In this document: positions 1 through 7,610 of the stretch, piece after piece | Position numbering within the stretch: the first letter of the stretch is position 1 | How the letters are laid out: each line of letters starts with the position of its first letter | Source of the DNA: CAYPKW01 sp964411425 | GTDB taxonomy: Bacteria; Pseudomonadota; Alphaproteobacteria; Dongiales; Dongiaceae | Length of the DNA: 11,445 nt | Direction: 5' to 3' | Assembly (NCBI GenBank): GCA_964411425.1 | Contig: CAYPKW010000077.1 | Location: 1-11,445, forward strand | Made by a program: the position numbers and the translations under genes | The notes under the pieces: model-generated | Seen by the model: only the letters and a program-made list of their open reading frames with translations | Databases searched by the model: none | Told to the model about the DNA's origin: nothing

Positions 1-748
<748 letters not shown>

Positions 749-833
749 AGAGTTCCTGCCTTCCGCGCCGGCCATCGCCGAAACCATGGGCCGCTGCGCC
801 CGCCGGCCCGGACGCCGTGCCCTCGGCCCCTCT

Positions 834-861
834 TAGATAGTGTGCGCAGCGATTTAAGCAA
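834..861 (-). promoter_or_regulatory. Putative ftsH promoter overlapping the end of tilS
   Basis: Reading the minus strand, TTGCTT (856-861, overlapping the tilS stop codon) is followed after 16 nt by TATCTA (834-839), a fair sigma70-type pair. The predicted start would leave an ftsH leader of about 80 nt. The same stretch also reads GTTG, 18 nt, CTATCT, which resembles the alphaproteobacterial RpoH (sigma32) pattern CTTG-N17/18-CYTATNT with one or two mismatches. Because ftsH is a known heat-shock gene in other bacteria, either reading is plausible. This is a motif match only. Confidence 0.4.
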
Positions 862-2119
862 CAGTAAAGCGGCAGCCGGCGAGCGGCTGGCGAGGCTCGA
901 AGGCGATGGCGATGCGCCGGCCGCGCTCGCGCCAATAGCCCAGATGCGGCACCGCCAGCACGCCGCGGGCGTCGCGCGCGGCCGGCAGGCCGGCGCGCGC
1001 CGCGGGCGGGATCAGATGGGATCGGAGATCGGGCGCCGCCGCCGTCACCTCGGCCCAGCCTTCGGCGCCGAGAGAGCCGAGCCTTGGCGCGCCCCCGCCC
1101 GAGGCTGCCCGGAACCTGCCGTCCCAATGCGCGCCCGCCTCCGGTTCGCGCTCGAGGCGGCCTTCGATCGCCGCCGGCTCGCGGCAGATCAGCACGGCCT
1201 GGCCCCATGGCAGGACGCGGCAACCGGCGAGCGTGCGCCCGGCGAGTCGCCCGCCGACGAGTGCGTCGTAGAGGCGCTTCAGGCGCCGCCGGCGCGGCGC
1301 GTAGTCGCCGCCGCCGACTGTCACCAGGCAGCGGGCGAGTGCCCGCCGGCCGACCTCGGCGGGTGCCGCCGCCAACGCCGCCCGGTCGAGCCGCAGGTAG
1401 CCGGCCGGAAACGCCGCCACGGCGCGGGCCAGGAGATCGGCCACCGAATCGTCCTGCGCCGCGCGCGCCTCTCCGAGACGAGCGGCGGCGGCGGCGAGCC
1501 CGGCCGCGCCGACGCCTTCCTCGGCCAGCGCCGGCATGAGCGCGCGCAGCCGAACGCGGGCGTATCTCGCGTCGCGGTTGCTCGGATCCTCGATCCAATC
1601 CTGGCCGAGCCGGCTGAGCGTCGCGCGCAGCCGCGCCTTCGCCGTGCCGAGCAGCGGCCGGATCAGCCTGGGGCCGTCGCCCGCCGGCAATTCGCCCACC
1701 GCCGCCATGGCGGCGAGGCCGTCGATCCCGCTGCCGCCCGCAAGGCGCAGCAACAGTGTCTCCGCCTGGTCCTCGAGGGTATGGGCGACCGCCAGGTGCA
1801 GCACGCCGGCGCGCCGGCACCAGCGGCCGAGCAGCCGATAGCGCGCGTGGCGCGCGGCCGCCTGCACGGAACCCGCCGGGCGGCCGCGCCAGCTCAAGGT
1901 GCGATGCTCGATCGAGCGACGGGCGAGCCAGGCCTTCACCTGACGCGCCTCCGCCGCAGCCTCGGGCCTGAGGCCGTGATCGACGGTGAGTGCCACGACG
2001 GTGCCGCCCCGGCGCCGCGCCCAGCATTGCGCCAGAAGGACGAGCGCCATGCTGTCGGCCCCGCCCGACACGCCGACGGCAAGGCGCGGGGCCGCCTCGA
2101 ACGGCCCGAGCCGCGCCAT
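854..2119 (-). CDS. tilS: tRNA(Ile)-lysidine synthase TilS
   Basis: TilS attaches lysine to C34 of the CAU-anticodon tRNA-Ile in an ATP-dependent reaction, so that it reads AUA and is charged with isoleucine. In the 421-aa product starting at 2119 the PP-loop ATPase motif SGGADS is at residues 18-23, TVDHGLR at 45-51, the helical AHTLEDQAETLLLRLAGG segment at 112-129, and IEDPSNRD at 176-183 followed by ARVRLR. The C-terminal part is Arg/Ala-rich and corresponds to the variable tRNA-binding domains. The first in-frame ATG before the PP-loop is used here. No ATG, GTG or TTG lies in frame between it and the REP-like element upstream. However, the residues just upstream (GAGEFARL) look like a normal alphaproteobacterial TilS N-terminus, so the true start may lie near 2160-2186 (see findings). 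An annotation starting at 2365 would translate the repeat and is rejected. It follows cpoB and precedes ftsH. Confidence 0.93.
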   Translation of the reverse strand: MARLGPFEAAPRLAVGVSGGADSMALVLLAQCWARRRGGTVVALTVDHGLRPEAAAEARQVKAWLARRSIEHRTLSWRGRPAGSVQAAARHARYRLLGRWCRRAGVLHLAVAHTLEDQAETLLLRLAGGSGIDGLAAMAAVGELPAGDGPRLIRPLLGTAKARLRATLSRLGQDWIEDPSNRDARYARVRLRALMPALAEEGVGAAGLAAAAARLGEARAAQDDSVADLLARAVAAFPAGYLRLDRAALAAAPAEVGRRALARCLVTVGGGDYAPRRRRLKRLYDALVGGRLAGRTLAGCRVLPWGQAVLICREPAAIEGRLEREPEAGAHWDGRFRAASGGGAPRLGSLGAEGWAEVTAAAPDLRSHLIPPAARAGLPAARDARGVLAVPHLGYWRERGRRIAIAFEPRQPLAGCRFTVA

Positions 2120-2165
2120 CAGGCGAGCGAACTCGCCGGCCCCGAGCGGTCGCGCGGCGGCGCCG

Positions 2166-2186
2166 CTAGTGGATCGAATCCAACAT
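2166..2186 (-). other. Shine-Dalgarno plus ATG mini-ORF upstream of tilS, in the wrong frame
   Basis: On the minus strand a strong purine-rich ribosome binding site GGGGAGG (2190-2196) stands 3 nt before ATG (2184-2186). The ORF reads only MLDSIH and stops at TAG (2166-2168), one frame away from tilS. The site is the only good start signal upstream of tilS. It is either a leader peptide, the remnant of the original tilS start after a single-base frameshift, or a sequencing error. Confidence 0.4.
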
Positions 2187-2200
2187 TTGCCTCCCCTTCT

Positions 2201-2276
2201 TGTCATGCCCGCGCATGACGCGGGCATCCATCGTGCCGCTGCACCATGGATCGCCGGGGCACGCCCGGCGATGACA
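2201..2276 (-). repeat. REP-like palindromic element (two 9-bp-arm hairpins)
   Basis: The element runs from TGTCAT (2201-2206) to ATGACA (2271-2276). It holds two perfect inverted repeats: ATGCCCGCG/CGCGGGCAT with a 5-nt loop (2205-2227) and ATCGCCGGG/CCCGGCGAT with a 5-nt loop (2250-2272). An inner ATCCAT/ATGGAT pair adds to an imperfect long palindrome. This is the form of the dispersed intergenic repeat common in alphaproteobacterial genomes, whose chance translation gives strings such as MPASCAGMTR. It lies in the cpoB-tilS gap, and either strand can fold. Copy number cannot be judged from this window. Confidence 0.8.
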
Positions 2277-2315
2277 CTTCTATTGGGTGGGGACTCATTT
2301 GTCGGATCGGATCCG

Positions 2316-3296
2316 CTAGAGACAGTTGTAGCGCTGGCGCTCGCGGCTGGCGCGTTCCTTGACATTGGCCGGGGCGGTCGGGAACTCCTTGGCGAGCTGG
2401 GCGAAGGTCTTGCAGGCGTCCGCCAACTGTCCGAGTTGGGCCAGCGACATGCCGAGCTTCAGCAAGTTGTCCGGCGCCTTGTTGCTGGCCGGATACTTCT
2501 GGTAGCCGTCGGCGAAGGTGACCGCCGCCTCGGCGAAGTTGCCGCGCACGTAATAGGTCTCGCCGAGCCAGTAGAGCGCGTTGCCGGCCAGCCTGTCGTT
2601 CGGATTCTGCCGCACGAACGCGCGCAGGGCCGCTTCCGCGTCGACGTAGTTGGCTTGGCGCAGCAGGCCGAAGGCGTAGTCGTATTGCTCCTCCGGCGAA
2701 CCCGGCGGCAACTGAACGAAAGCGCCGGACAGCGCCGCGCTCTCGCTCGGCGCGGGCGGCGGCGGGACCAGGGGCGGAGCGAGACCGGATTGGGCCGCCT
2801 CGAACTGGCTCTGGGACAGCACGCCCAGGGTCTGCGGCTGGCCCGAGGCCGGCGGGACACCCGCCAAGGGCTCGAAGGCGCCCGACGCGCCGGCCGAAGC
2901 GGCGCCGGCCGGCAGCCCGACCGCGCCTTGCTCGACCGAGCGCAGCCGGAAGTCCACGTCGGTGGCCAGCTTGTCCAGGCGCTCGGAAAGCTGGCGGACC
3001 TGGAACGACACCTCCTCGACCTGGCCGGTGAGCCTGCGCAGCTGCATGTCGAACGCCTGCAACCGCACCTCCTGGTCGGCGGCCAGGTTGCCAGCGCCGG
3101 CGGTGGCCACATAACTGTCGCCATAGACGTGGCTTTGCAAAGTGGCGAGGTCCTGGCGCATGCGCTCGACCTCGTCGGCGAGGTCGTCCAAGTCCTGCCC
3201 GGACGCCAGCACCGGCCACAGCAACAACAGGGCGACGCCAGCGCTCGTCCCGAGACGCCGGATCGCGGAACGCGACGACCGCAAGGCGTTCAACAT
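2316..3296 (-). CDS. cpoB: Cell division coordinator CpoB / YbgF, Tol-Pal-associated TPR protein
   Basis: CpoB is a periplasmic protein that links Tol-Pal-driven outer-membrane constriction to peptidoglycan synthesis at the septum. From the ATG at 3296 the product is 326 aa. Residues 1-31 form a Sec signal peptide (basic start, core VALLLLWPVLA, probable cleavage after VLA). Coiled-coil stretches follow at about 35-57 and 70-123, which in the family mediate trimerisation. A Gly/Ala/Pro-rich linker (about 124-200, with PPLVPPPPAP) leads to a C-terminal block of about three TPR repeats (about 203-320, for example ALYWLGETYYVRGNFAEAA). In-frame ATGs further upstream (3341, 3350, 3395) would place extra residues before the signal peptide and overlap the pal hairpins, so they are less likely. 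The chosen start has only a weak GAGG at 3308-3311. The gene follows pal by 130 nt. Confidence 0.93.
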   Translation of the reverse strand: MLNALRSSRSAIRRLGTSAGVALLLLWPVLASGQDLDDLADEVERMRQDLATLQSHVYGDSYVATAGAGNLAADQEVRLQAFDMQLRRLTGQVEEVSFQVRQLSERLDKLATDVDFRLRSVEQGAVGLPAGAASAGASGAFEPLAGVPPASGQPQTLGVLSQSQFEAAQSGLAPPLVPPPPAPSESAALSGAFVQLPPGSPEEQYDYAFGLLRQANYVDAEAALRAFVRQNPNDRLAGNALYWLGETYYVRGNFAEAAVTFADGYQKYPASNKAPDNLLKLGMSLAQLGQLADACKTFAQLAKEFPTAPANVKERASRERQRYNCL

Positions 3297-3365
3297 GGCG
3301 CGTTCGACCTCGCTGTCCGGCAACGATTGCCCGCCCACCATCCGCGCCATTGTGGGCGAAATTAT

Positions 3366-3411
3366 GGCGGGCGGAGGCCCGCCTGCGCCCGGCACGGAAC
3401 CAGCGCCGGGC
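3366..3411 (-). terminator. Tandem hairpins between pal and cpoB
   Basis: Downstream of the pal stop on the minus strand come two stems in a row: GCCCGGC/GCCGGGC with an 11-nt loop (3387-3411), then GGCGGGC/GCCCGCC with a 4-nt loop (3366-3383). The second stem is followed by ATAATTT, a poor U-tract. The arrangement could be a leaky intrinsic terminator that lowers cpoB expression relative to pal, or a 3' structure stabilising pal mRNA. The U-tract is too weak for a confident terminator call. Confidence 0.45.
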
Positions 3412-3426
3412 GGGAGCCGCGAGCCC

Positions 3427-3939
3427 CTAGTTGATGACCGTTACCGCGCGGCGGTTTTGCGACCAGGCGGTCTCGTCCGAACCGATCGCCTCCGGGCGCT
3501 CCTTGCCGTAGCTGATGGTCTGAACGCGATTGGGGTCGACGCCGAGCGCCACCAAATAGTTCATGGTCGCGTTCGCCCGCTGCTCGCCGAGCGCCAGGTT
3601 GTACTCGCGAGTCCCCCGCTCGTCGCAGTGCCCCTCGACGGTGATGGTCACGGACGGATAGCTCTGCAGCCAGGCCGCCTGCCGTTCGAGCTGGGCGCGC
3701 GCCTCGGCGGTCAGATCGTAGCGGTCGTAGTCGAAGAACACCCGGTCGCCCACGTTGATCTCGAAGTCCTCGCGCGAGCCGGGCATCATCTCGGCGGTCG
3801 GCGCCGCCGCGGTCTGGGTCGCGGTGGAGGCGCCGGTGGCACTCGCCTCTCCGGCGGCTTCCGGCGTTGATTCGCAAGCGGCCAGCAGCATGGCCGCCGC
3901 AAGAATTGTGACCGTATGGAACGCTGTCTTCAGGCGCAT
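3427..3939 (-). CDS. pal: Peptidoglycan-associated lipoprotein Pal
   Basis: Pal is an outer-membrane lipoprotein that anchors the membrane to peptidoglycan and cycles between TolB-bound and wall-bound states during division. The 170-aa product starts with a lipoprotein signal peptide whose lipobox LAAC ends at Cys22. An Ala/Thr/Ser-rich linker (about 25-55) leads to an OmpA-like domain (about 62-170). The domain carries the motif GHCDERGTREYN (103-114) and LALGEQRANA, including the Asp106 and Arg121 expected to bind diaminopimelate. The ATG at 3939 has a GAGAGGG ribosome binding site at 3948-3954. The 138-nt gap after tolB holds a promoter, so pal can be expressed separately from tolQRAB. Length and motifs are ordinary for the family. 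Confidence 0.98.
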   Translation of the reverse strand: MRLKTAFHTVTILAAAMLLAACESTPEAAGEASATGASTATQTAAAPTAEMMPGSREDFEINVGDRVFFDYDRYDLTAEARAQLERQAAWLQSYPSVTITVEGHCDERGTREYNLALGEQRANATMNYLVALGVDPNRVQTISYGKERPEAIGSDETAWSQNRRAVTVIN

Positions 3940-4060
3940 CTTGGCTACCCTCTCGATTTCCTGGCTGAAACTGGTGCGACGCCCGGTCGGAGTCTAAAGA
4001 AACCCTCGCGGCCCCCCTCCCGTCCGGCGCGGTGGAACGTCTCCCTATGAGTTGCGAGCG

Positions 4061-4089
4061 ACTATAGTGAGCGCCAATCAAGGAATCAA
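4061..4089 (-). promoter_or_regulatory. Promoter for pal at the tolB stop codon
   Basis: On the minus strand TTGATT (4084-4089) is followed after exactly 17 nt by TATAGT (4061-4066), the best sigma70-like pair I found in the window. The -35 box lies within the last codons of tolB. The predicted transcript would start near 4054 and carry a leader of about 115 nt before pal. An internal pal promoter is known in the Escherichia coli tol-pal cluster as established knowledge. Here the call rests on the motif and the gap. Confidence 0.6.
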
Positions 4090-5400
4090 GGGCGACCACG
4101 CCGGATCGGAGGCATCGAGCGGCGTGATCAGCTCGCGCTCGTTGTAGCCCGTCAGGTCGATGGTGTAGAGGCGCGAGGTGCCCTTGGCCCCCGGCGTCTG
4201 CCGGAAGAACGACAGCACCCGCCCATTGGGCGACCAGGTCGGGCCCTCGACCAGATAGCCTTCCGTCAAGAGCCGTTCGCCGCTGCCGTCGGGACGCATG
4301 ACGCCGATGTAGAACTTGCCGTCGGCCATGCGGGTGAAGGCGATGAGGTCGCCGCGCGGCGACCACACCGGCGTGCCGTAACGGCCCTTGCCGAAGCTGA
4401 TGCGCGTCACGCCCGCCCCGCCGGCGTCCATCACGTAGATCTGCTGCGAGCCGCCGCGATCGGAGTTGAAGGCGATCTGCCGCGCGTCGGGCGAATAGCT
4501 GGGCGAGGTGTCGATCGCCGGGTCGTTGGTCAGCCGCGTCACCCGGCGCGTGCGCAGATCCATCGCATAGATGTCCGAGTTGCCGGCCGTCGCCATGCTC
4601 ATGATGACCCGGTTGCCGTCCGGCGAGAAGCGGGGCGCGAAGGTCATGCCGGGGAAGTCGCCCAGCATCTCCTGCTGGCCGGTGTCGATGTTGAACAGGT
4701 ACACCCGCGGACGGTCGTTGAAATACGACAGATAGGTGATCTCCTGCGTGCTCGGCGAGAAGCGCGGCGTCAGCACAAGGCTTTCGCCATCGGTCAGGAA
4801 GCGGTGGTTCTCGCCGTCCTGGTCCATGATGGCGAGCCGCTTGACGCGGCGCTGCTGCGGGCCGGTTTCCGAGATGTAGACGACGCGCGAATCGAAATAG
4901 CCGTCCTCGCCGGTCATGCGCTTGTAGACGGCGTCGGCGATGATGTGGGCGACCCGGCGCCAATTCTCCGGCGTGGTGAAATAGGCGAGCCCCGTCATCT
5001 GCCGGCCGCCGAACACGTCCCACAGGCGGAATTCGGCGCGCAAGCGGCCGTCCGCCTGGCGCGCGGCGCTGCCGGTCACCAGGGCGTCGGCGTTGATCAG
5101 GCGCCAGTCGGCGAAGCGCGGCTGCACGCGCAAGGAATCCGGGGTCTGGATGAAGGCGCGCTCGTCGATCGGCTTGAACAGCCCCGAGCGCTCGAGATCG
5201 GCCGCGACGACGCGCGAGATTTCGCCGCCGATCTCGGCATCGGGCTGGTTCGCCCCGTAGAAGTCGGTGATGGCGATGGGCAGCGGCTGGACGCTGCCGC
5301 GCGTGATGTCGATGCGCGGGCCCTCCTGCGCCGCCGCCGACCCGACGGCGATGGCGATGGCGAGGAGGAGCGGCGGAAGGATCGCTGGCCGCGGGGTCAT
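4078..5400 (-). CDS. tolB: Tol-Pal system protein TolB (periplasmic beta-propeller)
   Basis: TolB is the periplasmic partner of Pal and TolA that transmits the TolQRA force cycle to Pal. The 440-aa product has a Sec signal peptide with probable cleavage after SAAA (residue 24), an N-terminal alpha/beta domain (about 28-165, beginning RIDITRGSVQPLPIAITDF) and a six-bladed propeller (about 170-440). The blades repeat a WSP/FSPDG-like pattern, seen at FSPSTQ, FSPDGN, YSPDAR, WSPRGD and WSPNGR. The start at 5400 is fixed by an ATGA overlap with the tolA stop. A longer reading from 5487 would run inside tolA and spoil the signal peptide. The C-terminus ends DPAWSPLIP, as in related alphaproteobacterial proteins. 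It is translationally coupled to tolA and followed by an independent pal promoter. Confidence 0.98.
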   Translation of the reverse strand: MTPRPAILPPLLLAIAIAVGSAAAQEGPRIDITRGSVQPLPIAITDFYGANQPDAEIGGEISRVVAADLERSGLFKPIDERAFIQTPDSLRVQPRFADWRLINADALVTGSAARQADGRLRAEFRLWDVFGGRQMTGLAYFTTPENWRRVAHIIADAVYKRMTGEDGYFDSRVVYISETGPQQRRVKRLAIMDQDGENHRFLTDGESLVLTPRFSPSTQEITYLSYFNDRPRVYLFNIDTGQQEMLGDFPGMTFAPRFSPDGNRVIMSMATAGNSDIYAMDLRTRRVTRLTNDPAIDTSPSYSPDARQIAFNSDRGGSQQIYVMDAGGAGVTRISFGKGRYGTPVWSPRGDLIAFTRMADGKFYIGVMRPDGSGERLLTEGYLVEGPTWSPNGRVLSFFRQTPGAKGTSRLYTIDLTGYNERELITPLDASDPAWSPLIP

Positions 5401-6383
5401 GTTCCGAACATCTCCCTTGGATTGAAGCGTAGCGTGACAACGCGCCACAGGTTGTATTTCTTCGGTGGCAATTGCAGCGGACTGCATTGCAGCACCGCGC
5501 GATAGGCGCTCTCGGCAGCGGCGCGGAAGAAGCCGTCGCTGGCGAGCCGGGCCAAATCGAGGATCTCGGCCTGGAACACCGAGCCGTCCGGGTTGAGACG
5601 CACGCGTATCTCGACCACCAGGTTCTGGGCGTCGCGCGCACCCGCCGGCACGTTCCAGCAGCGCTCGATCTGCCGGCGGATGGCGTCGACCTCGCTCATG
5701 GTGAGCGGCTGCTCGGACAGGCTTTGCTCAGCGGGCGGGTTCGGCGCGGGCGGCGCTTCAGGCGCCGCCGGCGCCGCCTGGGCCTTCAGCTTCTCGACGT
5801 TCTTCAGCACCGACACGAACTCGCTGTCCACCGGGGGCTGTTGCTCCGGCTGCTCGATCTCCTGCTTTATCGGCGGCTTCGGTTTATCGACCGGCACGGC
5901 CTTCGGCTTGGCCGGCGGCTCGAGCACGGCCTCTTGCATCGGCGGCACCTCCGGCTCCGGCTCCGGTTCCGGCGCCAGCACCGGCAGCGGCTCCGGCAGC
6001 GGCTCCGGCTCGACCAGCGGCGCCGGCGCCGGCTCCAGCATCGCGACCGGCTGCGGCGGCGCGGGCTCCGGCTCCGGCACCAGCTCCGGCTCGACCACCG
6101 GCTCGGTCTCGGGCGGCGGCTCCTCCGCCACCGGCTCTTCCGGCAGTGGCGGCGGAGGCGGGGGCGGCGGTTCGGGCTGTGCCGCCTGCGGCGGCTCGGG
6201 CTTCGGCTCGGGCTCGGGCGGTGCCTCTAGCGGCAGCGGCGCCGTCAATTCCGCCAGCGTCGCCACCCGCACCGGGATGGCCCGGTCGAACTCGTCCGGC
6301 GCGAACCACCACGGCAGGCCGAAGATGACGACCGCGAGGATCATCACATGGAGCGAACCGGACAGGATGGCGCCGCGGTGCAT
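5397..6383 (-). CDS. tolA: Tol-Pal system protein TolA with Pro/Glu-rich linker
   Basis: TolA spans the periplasm and couples the TolQR proton-driven motor to TolB and Pal. The 328-aa product has an N-terminal membrane anchor (about 10-28), a long linker (about 50-185) and a C-terminal TonB/TolA-like domain (about 226-325). The linker is extremely rich in Pro and Glu and contains eight consecutive prolines at residues 72-79 (6147-6170). It replaces the Ala/Lys-rich helix of the enterobacterial protein. The C-terminal domain shows IRRQIERCWNVPAGA, VRLNPDGSV and LQCSPLQLPPKKYNLWRVV; Cys242 and Cys300 could form a disulfide, which is an inference. The start lies 3 nt after the tolR stop (TGA GCC ATG) and the stop overlaps tolB (ATGA). 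The linker DNA is low-complexity, so length differences between strains are likely. Confidence 0.94.
   Translation of the reverse strand: MHRGAILSGSLHVMILAVVIFGLPWWFAPDEFDRAIPVRVATLAELTAPLPLEAPPEPEPKPEPPQAAQPEPPPPPPPPLPEEPVAEEPPPETEPVVEPELVPEPEPAPPQPVAMLEPAPAPLVEPEPLPEPLPVLAPEPEPEPEVPPMQEAVLEPPAKPKAVPVDKPKPPIKQEIEQPEQQPPVDSEFVSVLKNVEKLKAQAAPAAPEAPPAPNPPAEQSLSEQPLTMSEVDAIRRQIERCWNVPAGARDAQNLVVEIRVRLNPDGSVFQAEILDLARLASDGFFRAAAESAYRAVLQCSPLQLPPKKYNLWRVVTLRFNPREMFGT
5870..6240 (-). repeat. Low-complexity Pro/Glu codon repeat inside tolA
   Basis: This stretch of tolA is built from repeated CCGGAGCC-type units that encode PEP, PEPEP and PEPLPEP strings, interrupted by short hydrophobic residues. 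On the opposite strand it reads as Gly/Ser-rich, giving long spurious ORFs. The repetition is degenerate rather than an exact tandem array. Such DNA is prone to slippage, so the exact length should be trusted only with good read coverage. Confidence 0.7.
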
Positions 6384-6386
6384 GGC

Positions 6387-6863
6387 TCAGTCGGCCTCGT
6401 CTTCCGTGCCCGCGTCGCGCTTCGGCAGCTCGGCGATGAGCGCCACCTCGGCGAAGCCGGCGGCGGTGAGCTGGCCCATCACCTCCATGACGCGCCCATA
6501 GGCGAGCAGCCGGTCGCCGCGCACGAAGATGCGCGTGTCCACCTTGTTCAGGGTGATGGCGGCAAGCCGCGGCACCAGCGCGTCCAGCTCGACCGGTGTC
6601 TCCTGGAGGTAGATCTTGCCGGTCGGATCGATGCTGATGACCAGCGGCTCCTCGGGGTTGTGCAGGACCTGCGCCTTGGTCTTCGGCAGGTCGACCGGAA
6701 TGCCGACCGTGAGCAGCGGTGCCGTCACCATGAACACGATCAGCAGCACCAGCATGACGTCGACCAGCGGCGTCACGTTGATGTCGCTCATCGGCCGGAA
6801 GCCGGGGCGCCGCCAATGCCGGCGGCGGCCTTCGGCCTCGCCCGCCTGCAAGCCGCCCGCCAT
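6387..6863 (-). CDS. tolR: Tol-Pal system protein TolR (proton channel subunit)
   Basis: TolR belongs to the ExbD/TolR family and forms, with TolQ, the proton-driven motor that energises TolA. The 158-aa product has a basic cytoplasmic N-terminus (1-24), one transmembrane helix (about 34-52) and a periplasmic dimerisation domain (about 70-147). The family signature MSDINVTPLVDVMLVLLIVF is at 25-44, and its Asp35 corresponds to the proton-carrying Asp of the family. The KIYLQETPVELDAL segment and the IFVRGD motif (112-117) are typical. The start lies 1 nt after the tolQ stop (TGA G ATG), so translation is probably coupled. Met25 would be an alternative start but lacks the coupled position. Length is normal. 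Confidence 0.97.
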   Translation of the reverse strand: MAGGLQAGEAEGRRRHWRRPGFRPMSDINVTPLVDVMLVLLIVFMVTAPLLTVGIPVDLPKTKAQVLHNPEEPLVISIDPTGKIYLQETPVELDALVPRLAAITLNKVDTRIFVRGDRLLAYGRVMEVMGQLTAAGFAEVALIAELPKRDAGTEDEAD

Positions 6864-6864
6864 C

Positions 6865-7593
6865 TCAGTGGCGCTCCTCGAGTTGGCGCGACAGGATGGC
6901 GCCGAACTCGCCGGCGAACGCGTCGAGGCGGTTGCCGTAGCGGCCGATCTCGCCGCTGAGCTTGTTGTAGCCGAGCACCGCCGGGATCGCCGCCACCAGG
7001 CCGAGCGCGGTGGCGAACAGCGCCTCGGCGATGCCGGGCGCGACCACGGCGAGGCTGGTGTTCTTGGAAGCGGCGATCGAGGCGAAGCTATTCATGATGC
7101 CCCACACCGTGCCGAACAAGCCGACGAACGGCGCCGACGAGCCGACCGAAGCGAGATAGATCATGTGCCGCTCGAGGCTTTCCATCTCGCGTCCGAGCGT
7201 GATGGTCATCACCCGCTCGATGCGATCCTGCAGGCTGGCGCGCAACTGGTCGCTCGTCAGCAGGCCCTTGGCGGCGGAGCGGCGCCACTCGCGCATGGCG
7301 GCGACGAACACCGAGGTCATGGGGTCCGGCGGCCGGTTGCCGATGCGGTCGAACAGCTCCTCGAGCGAGCCGCCGGACCAGAACGCCTCCTCGAACTGGC
7401 GCGCCAGGCCGCGCAGCCGGCGCATGCGGAGCCATTTCTCGAAGATGATCGCCCAAGTCCAGAACGAGGCGATCGCCAGCATGACGATGACCGCCTTCAC
7501 CACGAAGTCGGCCTGTATGAACAGGCCCCAGATGGTCAAGTCCAGCGCCTCTACCGAGCCGGCCAGCGCGTTTGCGTCGATCCCAGTCTCCAT
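6865..7593 (-). CDS. tolQ: Tol-Pal system protein TolQ (ExbB/MotA family)
   Basis: TolQ is the multi-spanning subunit of the inner-membrane TolQR proton channel. The 242-aa product has three transmembrane helices at about 30-52, 145-168 and 185-208. The large cytoplasmic loop lies between the first two. The signature APFVGLFGTVWGIM (154-167) and GIAEALFATALGLVAAIPAV (187-206) contain the channel threonines Thr162 and Thr195. The start at 7593 gives METGIDANAL and fits the family length. An earlier in-frame start at 7689 would lie inside ybgC and add a non-family Ala/Gly-rich tail. A GGGAG lies just upstream, around the ybgC stop codon. The gap to ybgC is 17 nt and to tolR 1 nt, so it is an operon member. 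Confidence 0.97.
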   Translation of the reverse strand: METGIDANALAGSVEALDLTIWGLFIQADFVVKAVIVMLAIASFWTWAIIFEKWLRMRRLRGLARQFEEAFWSGGSLEELFDRIGNRPPDPMTSVFVAAMREWRRSAAKGLLTSDQLRASLQDRIERVMTITLGREMESLERHMIYLASVGSSAPFVGLFGTVWGIMNSFASIAASKNTSLAVVAPGIAEALFATALGLVAAIPAVLGYNKLSGEIGRYGNRLDAFAGEFGAILSRQLEERH

Positions 7594-7610
7594 CGCTTCA
7601 CGCCCACTCC

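Noticed and set aside
2120..2365. N-terminal extension of TilS to 503 aa
   Set aside because: The added residues translate the REP-like palindrome (MPASCAGMTR type) and overlap cpoB. They have no place in the TilS family.
1986..3434. 482-codon plus-strand open frame opposite tilS and cpoB
   Set aside because: It mirrors cpoB coding on the other strand, with no recognisable protein features, and crosses the repeat element.
3362..5641. 759-codon minus-strand open frame running through pal, tolB and part of tolA
   Set aside because: It is out of frame with three clearly recognised genes and is an Arg-rich frame-shadow.
5593..6501. Gly/Ser-rich 302-codon plus-strand frame that looks like a repetitive surface protein
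   Set aside because: The Gly/Ser repeats are the complement of the Pro/Glu codons of the tolA linker. No start signals or signal peptide support it.
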